Counted from the stretch's first letter, positions 9,588 through 19,757 are shown. The stretch is 64,000 nucleotides of DNA from CAWHNT01 sp963830775 (GCA_963830775.1 CAWHNT010000024.1:310001-374000); one strand, 5' to 3'. Numbers and translations are program-made. Notes: a model not told the origin generated them from the sequence alone.

Positions 9588-10569
9588 TCACAGGTTCAGC
9601 TGATAGCTCACCGGCACCCAGCGGTAACCGTCGCTGCTGCGGTCGATGAAGCCCACGGCCGGGAAAGGCATGTGGTAGCCGGTGGCCGGGATGCGGTCGG
9701 TGGCCAGCATGTCGAGGACGCGCTTGCGGTTCGCCGCCCCCTCCTCCTTGTCGTAGTCGAAGCGGACATGCCACTCGGGGCGCTGGATCGCCATCACGTA
9801 GTGGTTGGCGCTGTCGGCCCAGAGCAGGAGGCGGCGGCCCTCGCTCTCCAGGTGGTAGGCCATGTGGCCGGGGGTGTGGCCGAAGGCGGCCATGGCGGTG
9901 ATGCCGGAGGCGACCTCGCCCTTGTCGTCGAGGAAGGTGGTCTTCTCCGCGAGCGGGGCCACGTTGGCGCGGAAGAGCTCGGCTGCCGCCTGGGTCGGGC
10001 CGGAGAGGCGCTCGTCCTTGGCCCAGAAGTCGCGCTCGACGGCACCGGTGACGTAGCGGGCGTTCGGGTAGACCGGCGCACCGTCCGCCATCAGGCCGCC
10101 GATATGGTCGCCGTGCATGTGGGTGAGGACCACGACGTCGATCTGCTCGGGCTCGTAGCCGGCGGCGCGCAGGGTGGCCGTGAGGTTGCCGGCACCCGGC
10201 CGGCGGGCGGGCGCGTTGCCGGTGTCGAAGAGGACGAGCGACGAGCCGGTGTTGACGAGCACCGGGGTGAAGCCGTTCTCCATCTTGTCGGCCGGCAGGT
10301 GGTTCGCCCGCGCCAGCTCCTGGACCGGCTCGGGCGGCTGGTTCTGGCCGTAGGTGGGGTGCGGCCCCTCCATGGTGATCACGCCGTCGAGCAGGGTCGT
10401 GACCTCGAAGCCGCCGAGGCGGAAGCGGTAGAACGTGGCACGGGATGGGGCCCAGCATCGGGGCCGCCGCTCTGGCAGGGCCGCTGCCGAGCGGTGTGAG
10501 GGAGGCCAGGGCTGCGGCACAGGTCCCGGCAAGGATGCTGCGGCGCGGGATGGTGGGCTCGGACTGCAT
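9588..10569 (-). CDS. Tat-exported MBL-fold metallo-hydrolase (one frameshift)
   Basis: Predicted periplasmic zinc hydrolase of the methyl-parathion-hydrolase/AHL-lactonase-like branch. The N terminus has a twin-arginine-type signal (IPRRSILAGTCAAALASL). The mature part has the dinuclear metal motif HMHGDHIGG, a later His in GHTPGHMAYH and Asp in LLLWADS. An extra base near 10443 breaks the frame between APMLGPI and RATFYRFRLGG; corrected length is 327 codons. The substrate (lactone, phosphotriester or other) cannot be inferred. Divergent from the DUF1194 gene. Confidence 0.82.
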
Positions 10570-10720
10570 GATCGCTCCCCCTCGGTTGCTGCCGGCATCC
10601 TACAGGCCGTACCGGCGGCCGGCGGGGCGCCTCGCCGTAATGTGACCGGGTCCGGCTGGCGCAGGCGCGCCGGCGGCGCCAGCCTTGTCCCGGTCACTGG
10701 CGAGACAGGGAGGAACCGCC

Positions 10721-11438
10721 TTGCGTCTGCTGGCAGCACTCGTGACCGTGGGACTGGCGGCAGGCACGGCCCGGGCGGCCGAGCGGGTCGATCTCGAGCT
10801 GGTGCTCCTGGCCGATGCCTCGGGCTCGATCGACGAGGGCGAGATCCGCTTCCAGCGCCAGGGCTATGGCGCCGCCATCACCCATCCCGAGGTGCTGGCC
10901 GCCATAAGCCAGGGCTTCTCGCAGCGGATCGCGGTCACCTTCGTCGAATGGGGCTCGGCGGGCTCGCAGGAGGTGGTGGTGCCGTGGACGATCGTCGACG
11001 GCACCGGGACCGCCCAGGCATTCGCGCAGGCGCTGCTGGAGCCGCCTCGCCGGGCCTACGGCATGAACGCGATCGGCAGCGCCATCGCCTTCGCGCACGA
11101 CCTGATCGAACGGAACGGCATCGAGGCCGAGCGGCGGGTGATCGACATCTCGGCCGACAGTGCTGCGAGCTGGGGCGGCATCCCGATCCCGACAAGCGCG
11201 AGCGGCAGCCCTCGCCGACGACATCGTCATCAACGGCCTCGCCATCACCTGCCGCGAGTGCAGCGGCCGCCCGGTCGGCTACGACGTGGAGAAGGCGTTC
11301 GCCGACCACATCATCGGCGGGCCGGCGAGCTTCGTCGTCACGGCCGACGGCAACACGAGCTTCACGGAGGCGGTGCGCCGCAAGCTGGTGCTGGAGATCG
11401 CAGGGGGTCCGGCCGCGGGCCGTCTGGCTCAGCGCTGA
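10721..11438 (+). CDS. DUF1194 von Willebrand factor A-like secreted protein (one frameshift)
   Basis: Small exported protein with an N-terminal signal peptide (LLAALVTVGLAAGTARA) and a VWA domain with the MIDAS-type motif LADASGSID near residue 27; the tail has the family pattern NGLAITCRECSG. Function unknown. Start taken as TTG at 10721, seven bases after GGGAGGA. One extra base near 11195 breaks the frame (PIPT-ARAAALADDIV); correction gives 239 codons. The 3' end overlaps the convergent DinB gene by 10 bases. Confidence 0.75.
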
Positions 11439-11938
11439 GCCGCGTCGTCCTCGCGGACAAAGTAGGCGAGGTCGAGCGGCGGGGGCGGGACGGGTGTGGC
11501 CACCAGCATGTCGTGCACCTGGCCGCGATGGTGGGTGTGATGGTTGAAGGTGTGCTGGAGGATGGTGGCGACGTCGTCCGTGTAGGGCTCGCCCTTGATG
11601 GTACGGTAGCTCACCTTGCGGGCGAGTGCCGCCTCGTCCAGGCCGTCGACCAGGGCCAGAAGGCCCTCATCCTCGGCCTCGCGGGCGGCGCGCAGCTCGG
11701 GCAGGGTCGGGTAGAGCTCGGTATCCAGCGCCAGGGCCGGCGGCGTGCGGCCCTCGATGCGGGCGACCCAGAGCCGGTCGGCGACCAGGATGTGGTTCAG
11801 CGTGCGGTGGATCGAGCCGAAGAAGGCGGGGCGCTGGCGGTGGTACTCGGCCGGGTCGAGCTCGGCGCAGGCGGCGTAGAGGCGGCGGTTCGCCCAGGCA
11901 TTGTACCGGGCGAACCGTTGGAAGAGTTCCTGCAGCAT
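11429..11938 (-). CDS. DinB family protein
   Basis: 169-residue four-helix-bundle protein of the DinB/YfiT superfamily. The three metal-binding His positions are visible: HRTLNHILVADRLW near residue 45 and HTFNHHTHHRGQVHDML near 128. The family includes thiol-dependent S-transferases and many stress-induced proteins; no specific activity can be assigned. Only 17 bases separate it from degP upstream on the same strand, so it may be transcribed with the HflKC-DegP unit. Confidence 0.88.
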   Translation of the reverse strand: MLQELFQRFARYNAWANRRLYAACAELDPAEYHRQRPAFFGSIHRTLNHILVADRLWVARIEGRTPPALALDTELYPTLPELRAAREAEDEGLLALVDGLDEAALARKVSYRTIKGEPYTDDVATILQHTFNHHTHHRGQVHDMLVATPVPPPPLDLAYFVREDDAAQR

Positions 11939-11955
11939 GCCTGGCCGGCTCCGCC

Positions 11956-13458
11956 CTACTCCTTGAAGCGGAGTGCCACGAAGCGAAGGTCGCCCTGGCG
12001 GTCGATCAGGAGGAGGACGGACTTCTTGTCCTTCTTGGCCTGGTTGACCTTGGTCAGCGCCTCCGACGGCGAGGTCACCGGCTCCTGGGCCACCTCGACC
12101 ACGAGGTCGCCCGGGCGCAGGCTCTCGTCGGATGCTGGCGAGTTGGGCGCCACCTCGGTGACGACCAGGCCCTTGGCCGTGTCCGGGATGCTGTACTGCG
12201 ACTTGAGCTCGGGCGTGATGCCGGCCAGCGTCATGCCGAGCGGCTCGATCTTGACGTCGCCCGTGGGGCTGGGCGCCTCGGGCTGGCCGAGCTCGGCCAC
12301 CTGCTCGTCCTCCGGCAGCTCGCCCAGCGTGATGCGCATGGTCATGTCCTGGCCCTTGCGCCAGAGCTTGACCTCGACCTCCTTGCCGATCGAGGTCTCG
12401 GCCACCATGCGCGGCAGAGTGCGCATGCGGTCGATGCTCTTGCCGTCGAACTCGTAGATCACGTCGCCCTGCTGGATGCCGGCCTTCTCGGCGGGCCCGC
12501 CCGGCGTGGCCGAGGCGACCAGCGCCCCCCGGGCTTCCTTGAGGCCGAAGGTCTCGGCGAGCGACGCGTCCACGGTCTGGATGCGCACGCCCAGCCAGCC
12601 GCGCGCCACCTTGCCGCTCGACATCAGGCTCTGGATGATCGGGCGGGCGAGGTTCGAGGGGATGGCGAAGCCGATCCCGACATTGGTGCCGGTGGGCGAG
12701 AAGATGGCGGTGTTGACGCCGAACACCCTGCCGTCGAGCGTGAAGCTGGGGCCGCCCGAGTTGCCGCGGTTGATGGCGGCGTCGACCTGGAAGAAGTCGT
12801 CATAGGGCCCGGCCCGGATGTCGCGGCCGCGGGCCGAGACGATGCCGGCGGTCACGGTCGAGCCCAGCCCGAAGGGATTGCCGATCGCCACCATCCAGTC
12901 GCCGATCCGGACCTCGTCGCTGTCGGCCCAGTCGACGTAGACCAGCGGCTCGGCACTCTCGACCTTGAGCAGCGCCAGGTCGGTCTTGGTGTCGCGGCCG
13001 ATGATCTTGGCCGGCAGCTCGCGGTCGTTGTTGAAGGTGACCGTGACCTCGTCGGCGTCGGCGATGACGTGGTTGTTGGTGACCACGAAGCCGCGCGGGT
13101 CGATCACGAAGCCCGAGCCCAGCGAGAAGGCGCGCCGCGGCGCCTGCTGCTCGCGCTCCCGGTCGCGATCGAAGAAGTCCTTGAAGAACTCCTCGAAGGG
13201 CGAGCCCGGGGGGAACTGCGGGACCTGCGGCTGCTCTTCCGGGGCGGCCTGCCCAGCAACATCCTTGCGGGTCGACACGTTGACGACCGCCGGTGCCACG
13301 CGGCTGACAAGGTCGGCGAAGCTCGGTGTCGCGTCGGCGGCATGCAGGACACGGCCCGGAAGCGGGGCCACCAGGGAGAGGAACAGGACGGTCGCCAGCG
13401 CGCGCCTGCATGAGGCGGCGAGGCGGCCGCCACGCGTCGGGACCATTGCCTCGGGCAT
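11956..13458 (-). CDS. degP: Do/DegP-family periplasmic serine endoprotease
   Basis: 500-residue HtrA protease and chaperone. Signal peptide at residues about 17-40 (LATVLFLSLVAPLPGRVLHA). The trypsin-like domain has catalytic His130 (TNNHVIAD), Asp160 (KTDLALLKV) and Ser234 (RGNSGGP). Two PDZ domains follow (about 270-365 and 400-490, PNSPASDESLRPGDLV). The ATG at 13458 is chosen because GGAGTG lies about 7 bases upstream and it begins the signal region. Last gene after hflK-hflC-DUF2065, the common alphaproteobacterial membrane quality-control cluster. Confidence 0.93.
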   Translation of the reverse strand: MPEAMVPTRGGRLAASCRRALATVLFLSLVAPLPGRVLHAADATPSFADLVSRVAPAVVNVSTRKDVAGQAAPEEQPQVPQFPPGSPFEEFFKDFFDRDREREQQAPRRAFSLGSGFVIDPRGFVVTNNHVIADADEVTVTFNNDRELPAKIIGRDTKTDLALLKVESAEPLVYVDWADSDEVRIGDWMVAIGNPFGLGSTVTAGIVSARGRDIRAGPYDDFFQVDAAINRGNSGGPSFTLDGRVFGVNTAIFSPTGTNVGIGFAIPSNLARPIIQSLMSSGKVARGWLGVRIQTVDASLAETFGLKEARGALVASATPGGPAEKAGIQQGDVIYEFDGKSIDRMRTLPRMVAETSIGKEVEVKLWRKGQDMTMRITLGELPEDEQVAELGQPEAPSPTGDVKIEPLGMTLAGITPELKSQYSIPDTAKGLVVTEVAPNSPASDESLRPGDLVVEVAQEPVTSPSEALTKVNQAKKDKKSVLLLIDRQGDLRFVALRFKE

Positions 13459-13620
13459 CGGGATCACTCCGCTTGACGGCCCGGGCGGGTCAGGCACGGG
13501 CTCGGCGCAAGGGCCAGCACGGACGAGGAGGGCAGCTTCCGTCTCTACTCCGCTGCCGGCAACACGGATCATGGTGGAGGACGGGACGGCGTACAAGCGC
13601 CGCGAACCGGGAGCAGCCGC

Positions 13621-13806
13621 TCAACCCCGGATCAGCCAGACGCAGAGCACGCCCAGGGCGGCGAAGGCAAGACCGCCGGTGCGCAGACGTGCCGGGTCGA
13701 TGCTCGCGGCCTTGGCCGCGGCCTCGCGCATCCGCTCGGGAAAGAGCGCCCAGAGCACGCCCTCGACCACGAGGACGAGCGCCAGCGCCGTGAACAGGTC
13801 CTGCAT
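13621..13806 (-). CDS. DUF2065 small membrane protein
   Basis: 61 residues with two hydrophobic helices (LFTALALVLVVEGVLWALF and TGGLAFAALGVLCVWLI) flanking a short charged loop, PERMREAAAKAASI. This matches the DUF2065 (YjeT-like) family, which regularly sits immediately after hflC; role unknown. It lies 91 bases after hflC and before degP on the same strand. Confidence 0.85.
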   Translation of the reverse strand: MQDLFTALALVLVVEGVLWALFPERMREAAAKAASIDPARLRTGGLAFAALGVLCVWLIRG

Positions 13807-13897
13807 GAAGCCCGCGTGTTGGCAGAGGAAGGGGGCGGCTCGCCGCCGCCCCCTGGGCTCCTACCAAGCGGAGCGCCCAGCCGCCAGCCCTGCCGGG

Positions 13898-14848
13898 CTA
13901 CTGCGGCGCTGGCGGCACCGGCGGCTGCGGCGGGCGCTCGGCCGCGAGATCGGGGCCGGAGCGGGCCTGGCCGGCGGTGGACGGCAGGGTCAGCTCGTTG
14001 AAGTAGCGGAAGAACTCGTTCTGCGGCGAGAGCACGAGGCTGGTGGTCCCGTCTGCCAGCGAGTTCCGGTAGGCCTGCATCGAGCGGTAGAAGTCGAAGA
14101 ACTGGACGTCCTGCCCGAACGCCTCGGCGAAGACCCGGATCGATTCCGCGTCGCCCTGGCCGCGGACGATGTCGGCTTCCTTCTGCGCCTCGGCGATGAT
14201 CACCCGCCGCTCGCGATCGGCCCTGGCCCGGATGCGCTGGCCGATCTCGGCACCCTGGGCGCGCAGCTCCTTGGCCTCGCGATCGCGCTCGGTCTGCATC
14301 CGGCGGAAGATCGCCTGGCTGTTCTCGGGCGGCAGGTCGGCGCGCTTGATCCGGACGTCGACGAGCTGCACGCCGAACTGGTTCAGCGCCCGGTTGGCCT
14401 CGTCGCGGATCTTGCCCATCAGCTGGACGCGGTCGCTGGAGAGCACCTGGAACAGCGAGACGCCGCCCAGGACGCTGCGCAGGCTGGAGAACACGATCGG
14501 CTCGAGCCGGCCGCGGAAGGCAAGCTCGCTGCCCGCACTCTGCCGGAAGCGCAAGGGGCTGGAGATCCGGTAGCGGGCGAAGGCATCGACCACGAGCCGC
14601 TTCTGGTCGCCCAGCACGAGCTCGACGGAGGGCGCGTCGAAGTCGAGCACGCGCTTCTCGTAGAACTCCACCGCCTGGATGAAGGGGATCTTGGCGTGCA
14701 GGCCCGGCGTGTCGATCACCCGGACCGGGTTGCCGAGCTGGAGGATCAGGGCCTGCCGGGTCTGGTGGACGGTAAACAGCGAGCCCATGAGCAGGATCAG
14801 GACCGCGAGCGCGACGACGCCGGCGATGATGCCGTTTCGGCGGTTCAT
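13898..14848 (-). CDS. hflC: FtsH protease modulator HflC (SPFH/band 7)
   Basis: 316-residue membrane-anchored SPFH protein with one N-terminal transmembrane helix (GIIAGVVALAVLILLMGSLF) and the band-7 domain facing the periplasm, followed by a long helical coiled-coil (ELRAQGAEIGQRIRARADRE). It forms the HflKC cage around FtsH and limits its proteolysis. The ATG overlaps the hflK stop by 4 bases (ATGA), so it is translationally coupled. Confidence 0.93.
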   Translation of the reverse strand: MNRRNGIIAGVVALAVLILLMGSLFTVHQTRQALILQLGNPVRVIDTPGLHAKIPFIQAVEFYEKRVLDFDAPSVELVLGDQKRLVVDAFARYRISSPLRFRQSAGSELAFRGRLEPIVFSSLRSVLGGVSLFQVLSSDRVQLMGKIRDEANRALNQFGVQLVDVRIKRADLPPENSQAIFRRMQTERDREAKELRAQGAEIGQRIRARADRERRVIIAEAQKEADIVRGQGDAESIRVFAEAFGQDVQFFDFYRSMQAYRNSLADGTTSLVLSPQNEFFRYFNELTLPSTAGQARSGPDLAAERPPQPPVPPAPQ

Positions 14849-15984
14849 TGCCCGGCTCCCTGCGCGGCCGGCTGCGCCTGCGGCTGCCGGGCACGCTGCT
14901 CGAGGTCGGGCAGGGGCAGATAGGGCACCACGCCCTGGCCGTTCTGACTGTCGATGATGACCTTGTTCATGCCCTTGAGGACCTCTTCCATGGTCTCAAG
15001 GTAGATGCGGCGGACGGTGACGTCCTGGGCCTTGCTGTACTCGGCCAGCACCGACTTGAAGCGCTCGGCCTCACCGGTGGCGCGCGCGATCACCTCCTGG
15101 CGGTAGCCTTGCGATTCCTGCAGCAGCCGCTCGGCCTCGCCGCGGGCACGCGGGATGATGTCGTTGGCGTAGCCCTCGGCCTCGTTCTGCGCCCGCTCGC
15201 GGTCGGCCTGCGCCCGCTGGACGTCGCGGAAGGACTCGATCACCTCCTGCGGCGGATCCGCCTTCTGCAGCTGCACCTCGTCGATCAGGATGCCGGCCCC
15301 GTAATCGTTCATCAGCTGCTGCAGCTGCTCGCGGACCCGGGTCTCGATCGTGCGCCGGCCCTCGGTGGTGGCCTCGACGATCGGCGTCTGGCCCACGATC
15401 TCGCGCATCGTGCTCTCGACCGTGGCCTTCACCGTGTTCTCGGGATCGCGGATGTTGAACAGGAACTGGGCGGCGTCGCCGACCTTCCAGAGCACGACGA
15501 AGTTGATGTCGATGATGTTCTCGTCGCCCGTCAGCATCAGCGCCTCGTCACCGACGTCGCGCACGGCCGTGCTGGTCCGCGCCCCGGTCGGCGTCGTGGT
15601 GCCGGAGCGGAAGCCGACCTCGATCCGGTTCACACGGGTGACCTGCGGCTTCAGCACCTCCTCCACCGGCCATGGCAGGTGGTAGTTGAGGCCGGGCGAG
15701 GTGACGCGGTCGAGCTTGCCGAAGCGGAGCACCACGCCCTGCTCTTCGGGCTGGATGCGATAGAAGCCGGACGCGAGCCAGATGCCGACGGCCGCGGCCG
15801 CGATCAGCAGCGCACCCTTGCGGCTGCCGCCCCCTCCGCCCAGACCCGGAAAGAGATTCTTGACCCGCTCCTGGCTTCGGCGCAGCAACTCCTCAAGGTC
15901 TGGAGGCTGCTGGCCACCAGGCCTTCCACCCCAGGGTCCGGGCCCACTACCCCAGGGGCCGCCACCCTGCGTGTTCCAAGGCAT
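14845..15984 (-). CDS. hflK: FtsH protease modulator HflK (SPFH/band 7)
   Basis: 379 residues. Gly/Pro-rich cytosolic N terminus (MPWNTQGGGPWGSGPGPWGG), one transmembrane helix near residues 58-75 (ALLIAAAAVGIWLASGFY), SPFH domain with QPEEQGVVLRFGK, then a coiled-coil (RERAQNEAEGYANDIIPRAR) and a Gln/Ala/Pro tail. Partner of HflC in the FtsH-associated complex. First gene of the operon; its promoter must lie in the 105-bp divergent gap shared with mrp. Confidence 0.93.
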   Translation of the reverse strand: MPWNTQGGGPWGSGPGPWGGRPGGQQPPDLEELLRRSQERVKNLFPGLGGGGGSRKGALLIAAAAVGIWLASGFYRIQPEEQGVVLRFGKLDRVTSPGLNYHLPWPVEEVLKPQVTRVNRIEVGFRSGTTTPTGARTSTAVRDVGDEALMLTGDENIIDINFVVLWKVGDAAQFLFNIRDPENTVKATVESTMREIVGQTPIVEATTEGRRTIETRVREQLQQLMNDYGAGILIDEVQLQKADPPQEVIESFRDVQRAQADRERAQNEAEGYANDIIPRARGEAERLLQESQGYRQEVIARATGEAERFKSVLAEYSKAQDVTVRRIYLETMEEVLKGMNKVIIDSQNGQGVVPYLPLPDLEQRARQPQAQPAAQGAGQ

Positions 15985-16089
15985 TCCTGATCCTTCCGAC
16001 GGTCCGTGCCACCCGCGCCGACAATCCAGCCCTCGCGCGGCGATGCTTGGCTACCTATATCGCCCGCAACTGGGTGGGGTTCAACACGC

Positions 16090-17214
16090 ATGAGCGATCT
16101 TGGCCCTGAGGCCGTTCTCGATGCCTTGCGGCGCGTCCGCCATCCGCGCCGTCACGAGGACGTGGTCAGCCTCGGCATGATCCAGGGCGTGGTGGTGAAG
16201 GGCGGCAATGTCGGCTTCGCGATCGAGGTCGACCCGGCCGAGGCGGCGGCCCTCGAGCCCTTGCGCCGGGCCTGCGAGACTGCGGTCAAGGAGCTGCCGG
16301 GCGTGCTTTCCTGCACCGCCGTCCTGACCGCGGAGCGGCCTGCGGGCGGCCGGGCGCAGGCCGGGCCGCCGCCCACCCTGGGCGGGGCACCTGCGGCGCA
16401 GAAGCCGCTGGTCCCGGGCGTGAAGGCGATCATCGCCGTGGCGTCGGGCAAGGGTGGGGTCGGCAAGTCGACCACGGCCGTGAACCTCGCCATGGGGCTG
16501 GCCAGCATCGGCCAGCGGGTGGGCCTCCTGGATGCCGACATCTACGGGCCCTCCATGCCGCGCATGATGGGCATCACCGGCCGCCCGCAGACCTCCGACG
16601 GCAAGCGCATCCGGCCGATGGAGAACTTCGGCGTGAAGGTCATGTCGATGGGCTTCATGGTCGACGAGGACGCGCCCATGATCTGGCGCGGCCCCATGGT
16701 CCAGAGTGCCCTCCAGCAGATGCTGGGCGATGTGGACTGGGGCGATCTCGACGTTCTGGTCGTGGACATGCCGCCCGGCACCGGCGACGCCCAGCTCACC
16801 ATGGCCCAGCGCGTGCCGCTGGCGGGTGCCGTGATCGTCTCGACGCCGCAGGACATCGCCCTGCTCGACGCGCGCAAGGCCATCAACATGTTCCGCAAGG
16901 TCGACGTGCCGGTGCTCGGCATCGTCGAGAACATGTCCTACTATTGCTGCCCCAATTGCGGCCACCGGGCCGAGATCTTCGCCCATGGCGGTGCGCGCGA
17001 ATGCGCCGGCCGCTACGGCATCGACTTCCTGGCCGAGATCCCGCTCGACATCCAGATCCGCGAGACCTCGGATGCCGGGCGCCCGATCGTGGTCACCGAC
17101 CCCGGCAACCCGGTGGCGGAGGCCTATCGCGGGCTGGCGCTGACGGTGCGCGACAAGCTGAGCACGGCCCGGGGCGGGACGACCAAGCCGTTCCCGCGGA
17201 TCGTCTACCAGTAG
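16090..17214 (+). CDS. Mrp/ApbC iron-sulfur cluster carrier ATPase
   Basis: 374-residue cytosolic P-loop protein. An N-terminal MIP18/DUF59 domain (about 1-85) precedes a linker and the Mrp ATPase domain with deviant Walker A GKGGVGKSTT near residue 122, switch motif VVDMPPGTGDAQL, and the cluster-binding CCPNC near residue 283. It carries [4Fe-4S] clusters to target enzymes. The ATG at 16090 is the start because the DUF59 domain begins directly after it. Divergent from hflK. Confidence 0.93.
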   Translation: MSDLGPEAVLDALRRVRHPRRHEDVVSLGMIQGVVVKGGNVGFAIEVDPAEAAALEPLRRACETAVKELPGVLSCTAVLTAERPAGGRAQAGPPPTLGGAPAAQKPLVPGVKAIIAVASGKGGVGKSTTAVNLAMGLASIGQRVGLLDADIYGPSMPRMMGITGRPQTSDGKRIRPMENFGVKVMSMGFMVDEDAPMIWRGPMVQSALQQMLGDVDWGDLDVLVVDMPPGTGDAQLTMAQRVPLAGAVIVSTPQDIALLDARKAINMFRKVDVPVLGIVENMSYYCCPNCGHRAEIFAHGGARECAGRYGIDFLAEIPLDIQIRETSDAGRPIVVTDPGNPVAEAYRGLALTVRDKLSTARGGTTKPFPRIVYQ

Positions 17215-17220
17215 CTGCTG

Positions 17221-18028
17221 CTAGACGCCGAGCACCCGCCGCCACCACGATCGCCGCGGCGGTGGCGACCGCGCCGGCATCGGGGTGAGGTTCGGCGGCG
17301 GGGCCGGGCGCCTGCGCGGCGAGGACGGGCGGCGGGGCCGCGTTGTCGAGCTCGGCCAGCACACGCTCCGCGATCGCCATCACCTCGCGCTGGGCGGCCC
17401 CGCCGGGAAAGCGCTCGCCTACCCATAGACCGGCCTCGAAGGCGCGGTCGAACTCGAGCTGCTGGCGCAAGGGCGGCGTCATCGGCAGGCCCAGGGGCTC
17501 CAGCAGTTCCTGCCAGCGCACGAGCCCGCGCTCGAGGTCGCGCACGCGGACGGGGACCAGCAGGGCGGGCGGCGGCGACTGCGCGCGCTCGGCCCGTGCC
17601 TTGGCAAGATGGGCCAGCACCCGCCTGGTGCCCTCGATGTCGACCGTGTGCGGCCCGGTCGGGATCAGGATCAGGCTCGCGATCAGGAACGCCGCCCCCA
17701 TCGCCGGCGCCACGACGCCCGGCAGGTCGACCAGCAGCACGTCGACGTCGCGCCGCAGCTCGCCCGCGGTGACCAGCCAGCCGCCGGCACCGTTGAGGTT
17801 GCGCAAGGGCTCGAAGCGGACCGGGATACCGCCATTGCCGCGGCGCGCCCAGCTCGAGCTCGTCCCCTGCGGGTCGCAGTCGAGGATGGCGATGCGCCGG
17901 CCGGTGGAGGCCAGGGCACCGGCGAGGTTGATGACGAGCGTGCTCTTGCCCGAGCCGCCCTTGAGGTTGCCGACCACCACCACATGCCCGGCCGGCGCCG
18001 GGCCCGCGGCCCGCCGTTCCTCCTCCAT
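17221..18028 (-). CDS. ParA family ATPase (probable frameshift near the 3' end)
   Basis: MinD/ParA-type P-loop ATPase with GNLKGGSGKSTLVINLAGAL near residue 20, Walker A' DCDPQGTSSSW and Walker B VLLVDLPG. No parB or partition site is nearby, so plasmid or chromosome segregation is not implied; orphan ParAs often position protein cargoes. As read, the frame runs on through mrp to 17093. A one-base insertion near 17245 would instead end the protein in RRVLGV at 17221, giving 269 codons and no overlap, which I prefer. ATG at 18028 has GGGAG upstream. Confidence 0.75.
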
Positions 18029-18163
18029 GCGAGCTCCCTTCGGGCTCGGCTTCGTATCCGGCCATCCTGCCCGCGGCCGCTGCCGCAGGGAAAGCGGCAA
18101 AGAGCGCCCTCGGAACCTTCCCTGCCCAGAAACATTCATAGAACATCGCAGCGGAGAGGAGCC

Positions 18164-18403
18164 ATGGCGGACACCAGCCGGAACCCGAAGACCGACCCCG
18201 ACCCGGGCTCGAACACCGAGAAGCCGGTCGAGGACTGGGTCACGGGCGACGAGGCGATGACCGGCGCGCAGGCTTCCTATCTCAAGACCTTGAGCGAGGA
18301 AGCCGGCGAGGAGTTCAGCGCCGATCTGACCAAGGCCGAGGCCAGCAAGCGGATCGACGCGCTCAAGGCCAAGACCGGACGCGGCACGGCCGACGGGCGC
18401 TAG
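18164..18403 (+). CDS. DUF3072 family small protein
   Basis: 79-residue acidic, soluble protein: MADTSRNPKTDPDPGSNTEK followed by TGAQASYLKTLSEEAGEEF and KAEASKRIDAL. The central motif (permitted to add the TGxQ-YLxxL-EEAGE helix pattern) matches DUF3072, a family of unknown function. RBS GAGAGGA lies 5 bases before ATG. Divergent from the ParA gene. Confidence 0.8.
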   Translation: MADTSRNPKTDPDPGSNTEKPVEDWVTGDEAMTGAQASYLKTLSEEAGEEFSADLTKAEASKRIDALKAKTGRGTADGR

Positions 18404-18413
18404 CGCCGACGAG

Positions 18414-19757
18414 CTATCCGCCGCGCGGAGTGAGCTTGTAGACCTTCCCGGTCTCCCCGAACGGCCCCAGCTCGTCGTTGGTGAGCACATAGAGCTCGCC
18501 TGCCGCGTCGCGGCCGAGGCTGAGCACGCGGCTGCCCACGTCCAGCAGCTTCTCGATCCGCCAGGCGGCACCCCATTGCGCGGGTGGTCTGGCGACGAAC
18601 ACCTGCCCGGACGGGCGCATGAAGTCGCTGCTCCAGTCGCCGAAGACGAACTGGCCCTGCAGCTCCGGCAGCGCCGCGCCACGGTATAGGTGGCCGCCGA
18701 CCACGGCCGTCCCGATGCCGGGACGGCCGACGGCGACACCTTCGCGCTCGACGCTCATGTTCGAGTACTCGATCACCGGATCGATGAAGGGCTCGCCGTG
18801 AGGGCCCGTGGCAGGGCAGCTCTCGGGCGGTGCCTTGGGCGTGCGGCGGTTGAAGCAGTGGCGCCCCTCGCGCACCGCCCAGCCATAGTTGCCGGGCCGG
18901 TCGACGAGGTAGATGCTCTCCCAGAGCGTCTCGCCGACGGCGGTGACGAACAGGCCGTGGCCGGCGGGGTCGAAGGAGAAGCGGTAGGGGTTGCGGAAGC
19001 CCCAGGCGTAGATCTCGTCGCGGCCGGGCTCCACGCCGGTGAGCGGGTTGAGCGGCGGGATCGCGTAGCCCGGAAAGGCGCGGTCGACGTCCAGGCGCAG
19101 GATCTTGCCGTAGAGCGAGCCCGTGTCCTGGGCCATCAGGTCCCAGCGGTCGTACAACTCCGGGACGTCGAACGCCTCCTGCAGCACCTCCGGTCCGACG
19201 CCGTGCACGGCACCGCCGTCGCCCAGGCCCACATAGAGCAGCCCGTCCGGCCCGAAGGCGAGCCCGCCGCCATTGTGCTTGCGGCTCGGCCAGTCGAGCT
19301 CGAGCAGCACCCGCTCCGAGCCCGGGTCGGCACGGTTCGGGTCGTTCAGGGCGACGGCGAACTCGGAGACGCGCCGCGTGTAGTTCCAGCCTGAGGGAGC
19401 CCCCGCCCGGAGCGGCGCACTGTAGGTGACGAAGAAGCGGCCGTTGCGGGCGAAATCGGGATGGAGTGCGAAGCCCAGCAGGCCGCGCTCGTCGAAGCCG
19501 CGCAGGAGCGTGGGCATGCGGTCGCGGAGGTCGAGGAACGGGGCGTCGAGGCGCTTGCCGTCCGCCGCAAGCACGTGGACCAGCCCGACCTGGTCGGTGA
19601 CCAGCTTCCGCCCGCTGCCATCAGCAGGCTCGACGAGGTCCACAGGTGCGGTCAGGCCGTCGGCGACAAGCTTCAGCTCGAGTTCGGCGGCCCTCGCCGC
19701 GCCCAATGCTGCGGCCAGCATCAGGACAGCGGCAACACCGCTCCTCACGAGGTGCAT
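18414..19757 (-). CDS. PQQ-dependent sugar dehydrogenase (GSDH family)
   Basis: 447 residues with an N-terminal signal peptide (VAAVLMLAAALGAARA), hence periplasmic. The beta-propeller of the glucose/sorbosone dehydrogenase fold is indicated by DERGLLGFALHPDF near residue 85, GGGLAFGPDGLLYVGLGDGG near 165, GKILRLDVD near 222 and AWGFRNPYRFSFD near 250. It oxidises sugars with PQQ, passing electrons to the respiratory chain; no PQQ synthesis genes are in the window. Separated from the ATP synthase genes by a hairpin. Confidence 0.87.
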   Translation of the reverse strand: MHLVRSGVAAVLMLAAALGAARAAELELKLVADGLTAPVDLVEPADGSGRKLVTDQVGLVHVLAADGKRLDAPFLDLRDRMPTLLRGFDERGLLGFALHPDFARNGRFFVTYSAPLRAGAPSGWNYTRRVSEFAVALNDPNRADPGSERVLLELDWPSRKHNGGGLAFGPDGLLYVGLGDGGAVHGVGPEVLQEAFDVPELYDRWDLMAQDTGSLYGKILRLDVDRAFPGYAIPPLNPLTGVEPGRDEIYAWGFRNPYRFSFDPAGHGLFVTAVGETLWESIYLVDRPGNYGWAVREGRHCFNRRTPKAPPESCPATGPHGEPFIDPVIEYSNMSVEREGVAVGRPGIGTAVVGGHLYRGAALPELQGQFVFGDWSSDFMRPSGQVFVARPPAQWGAAWRIEKLLDVGSRVLSLGRDAAGELYVLTNDELGPFGETGKVYKLTPRGG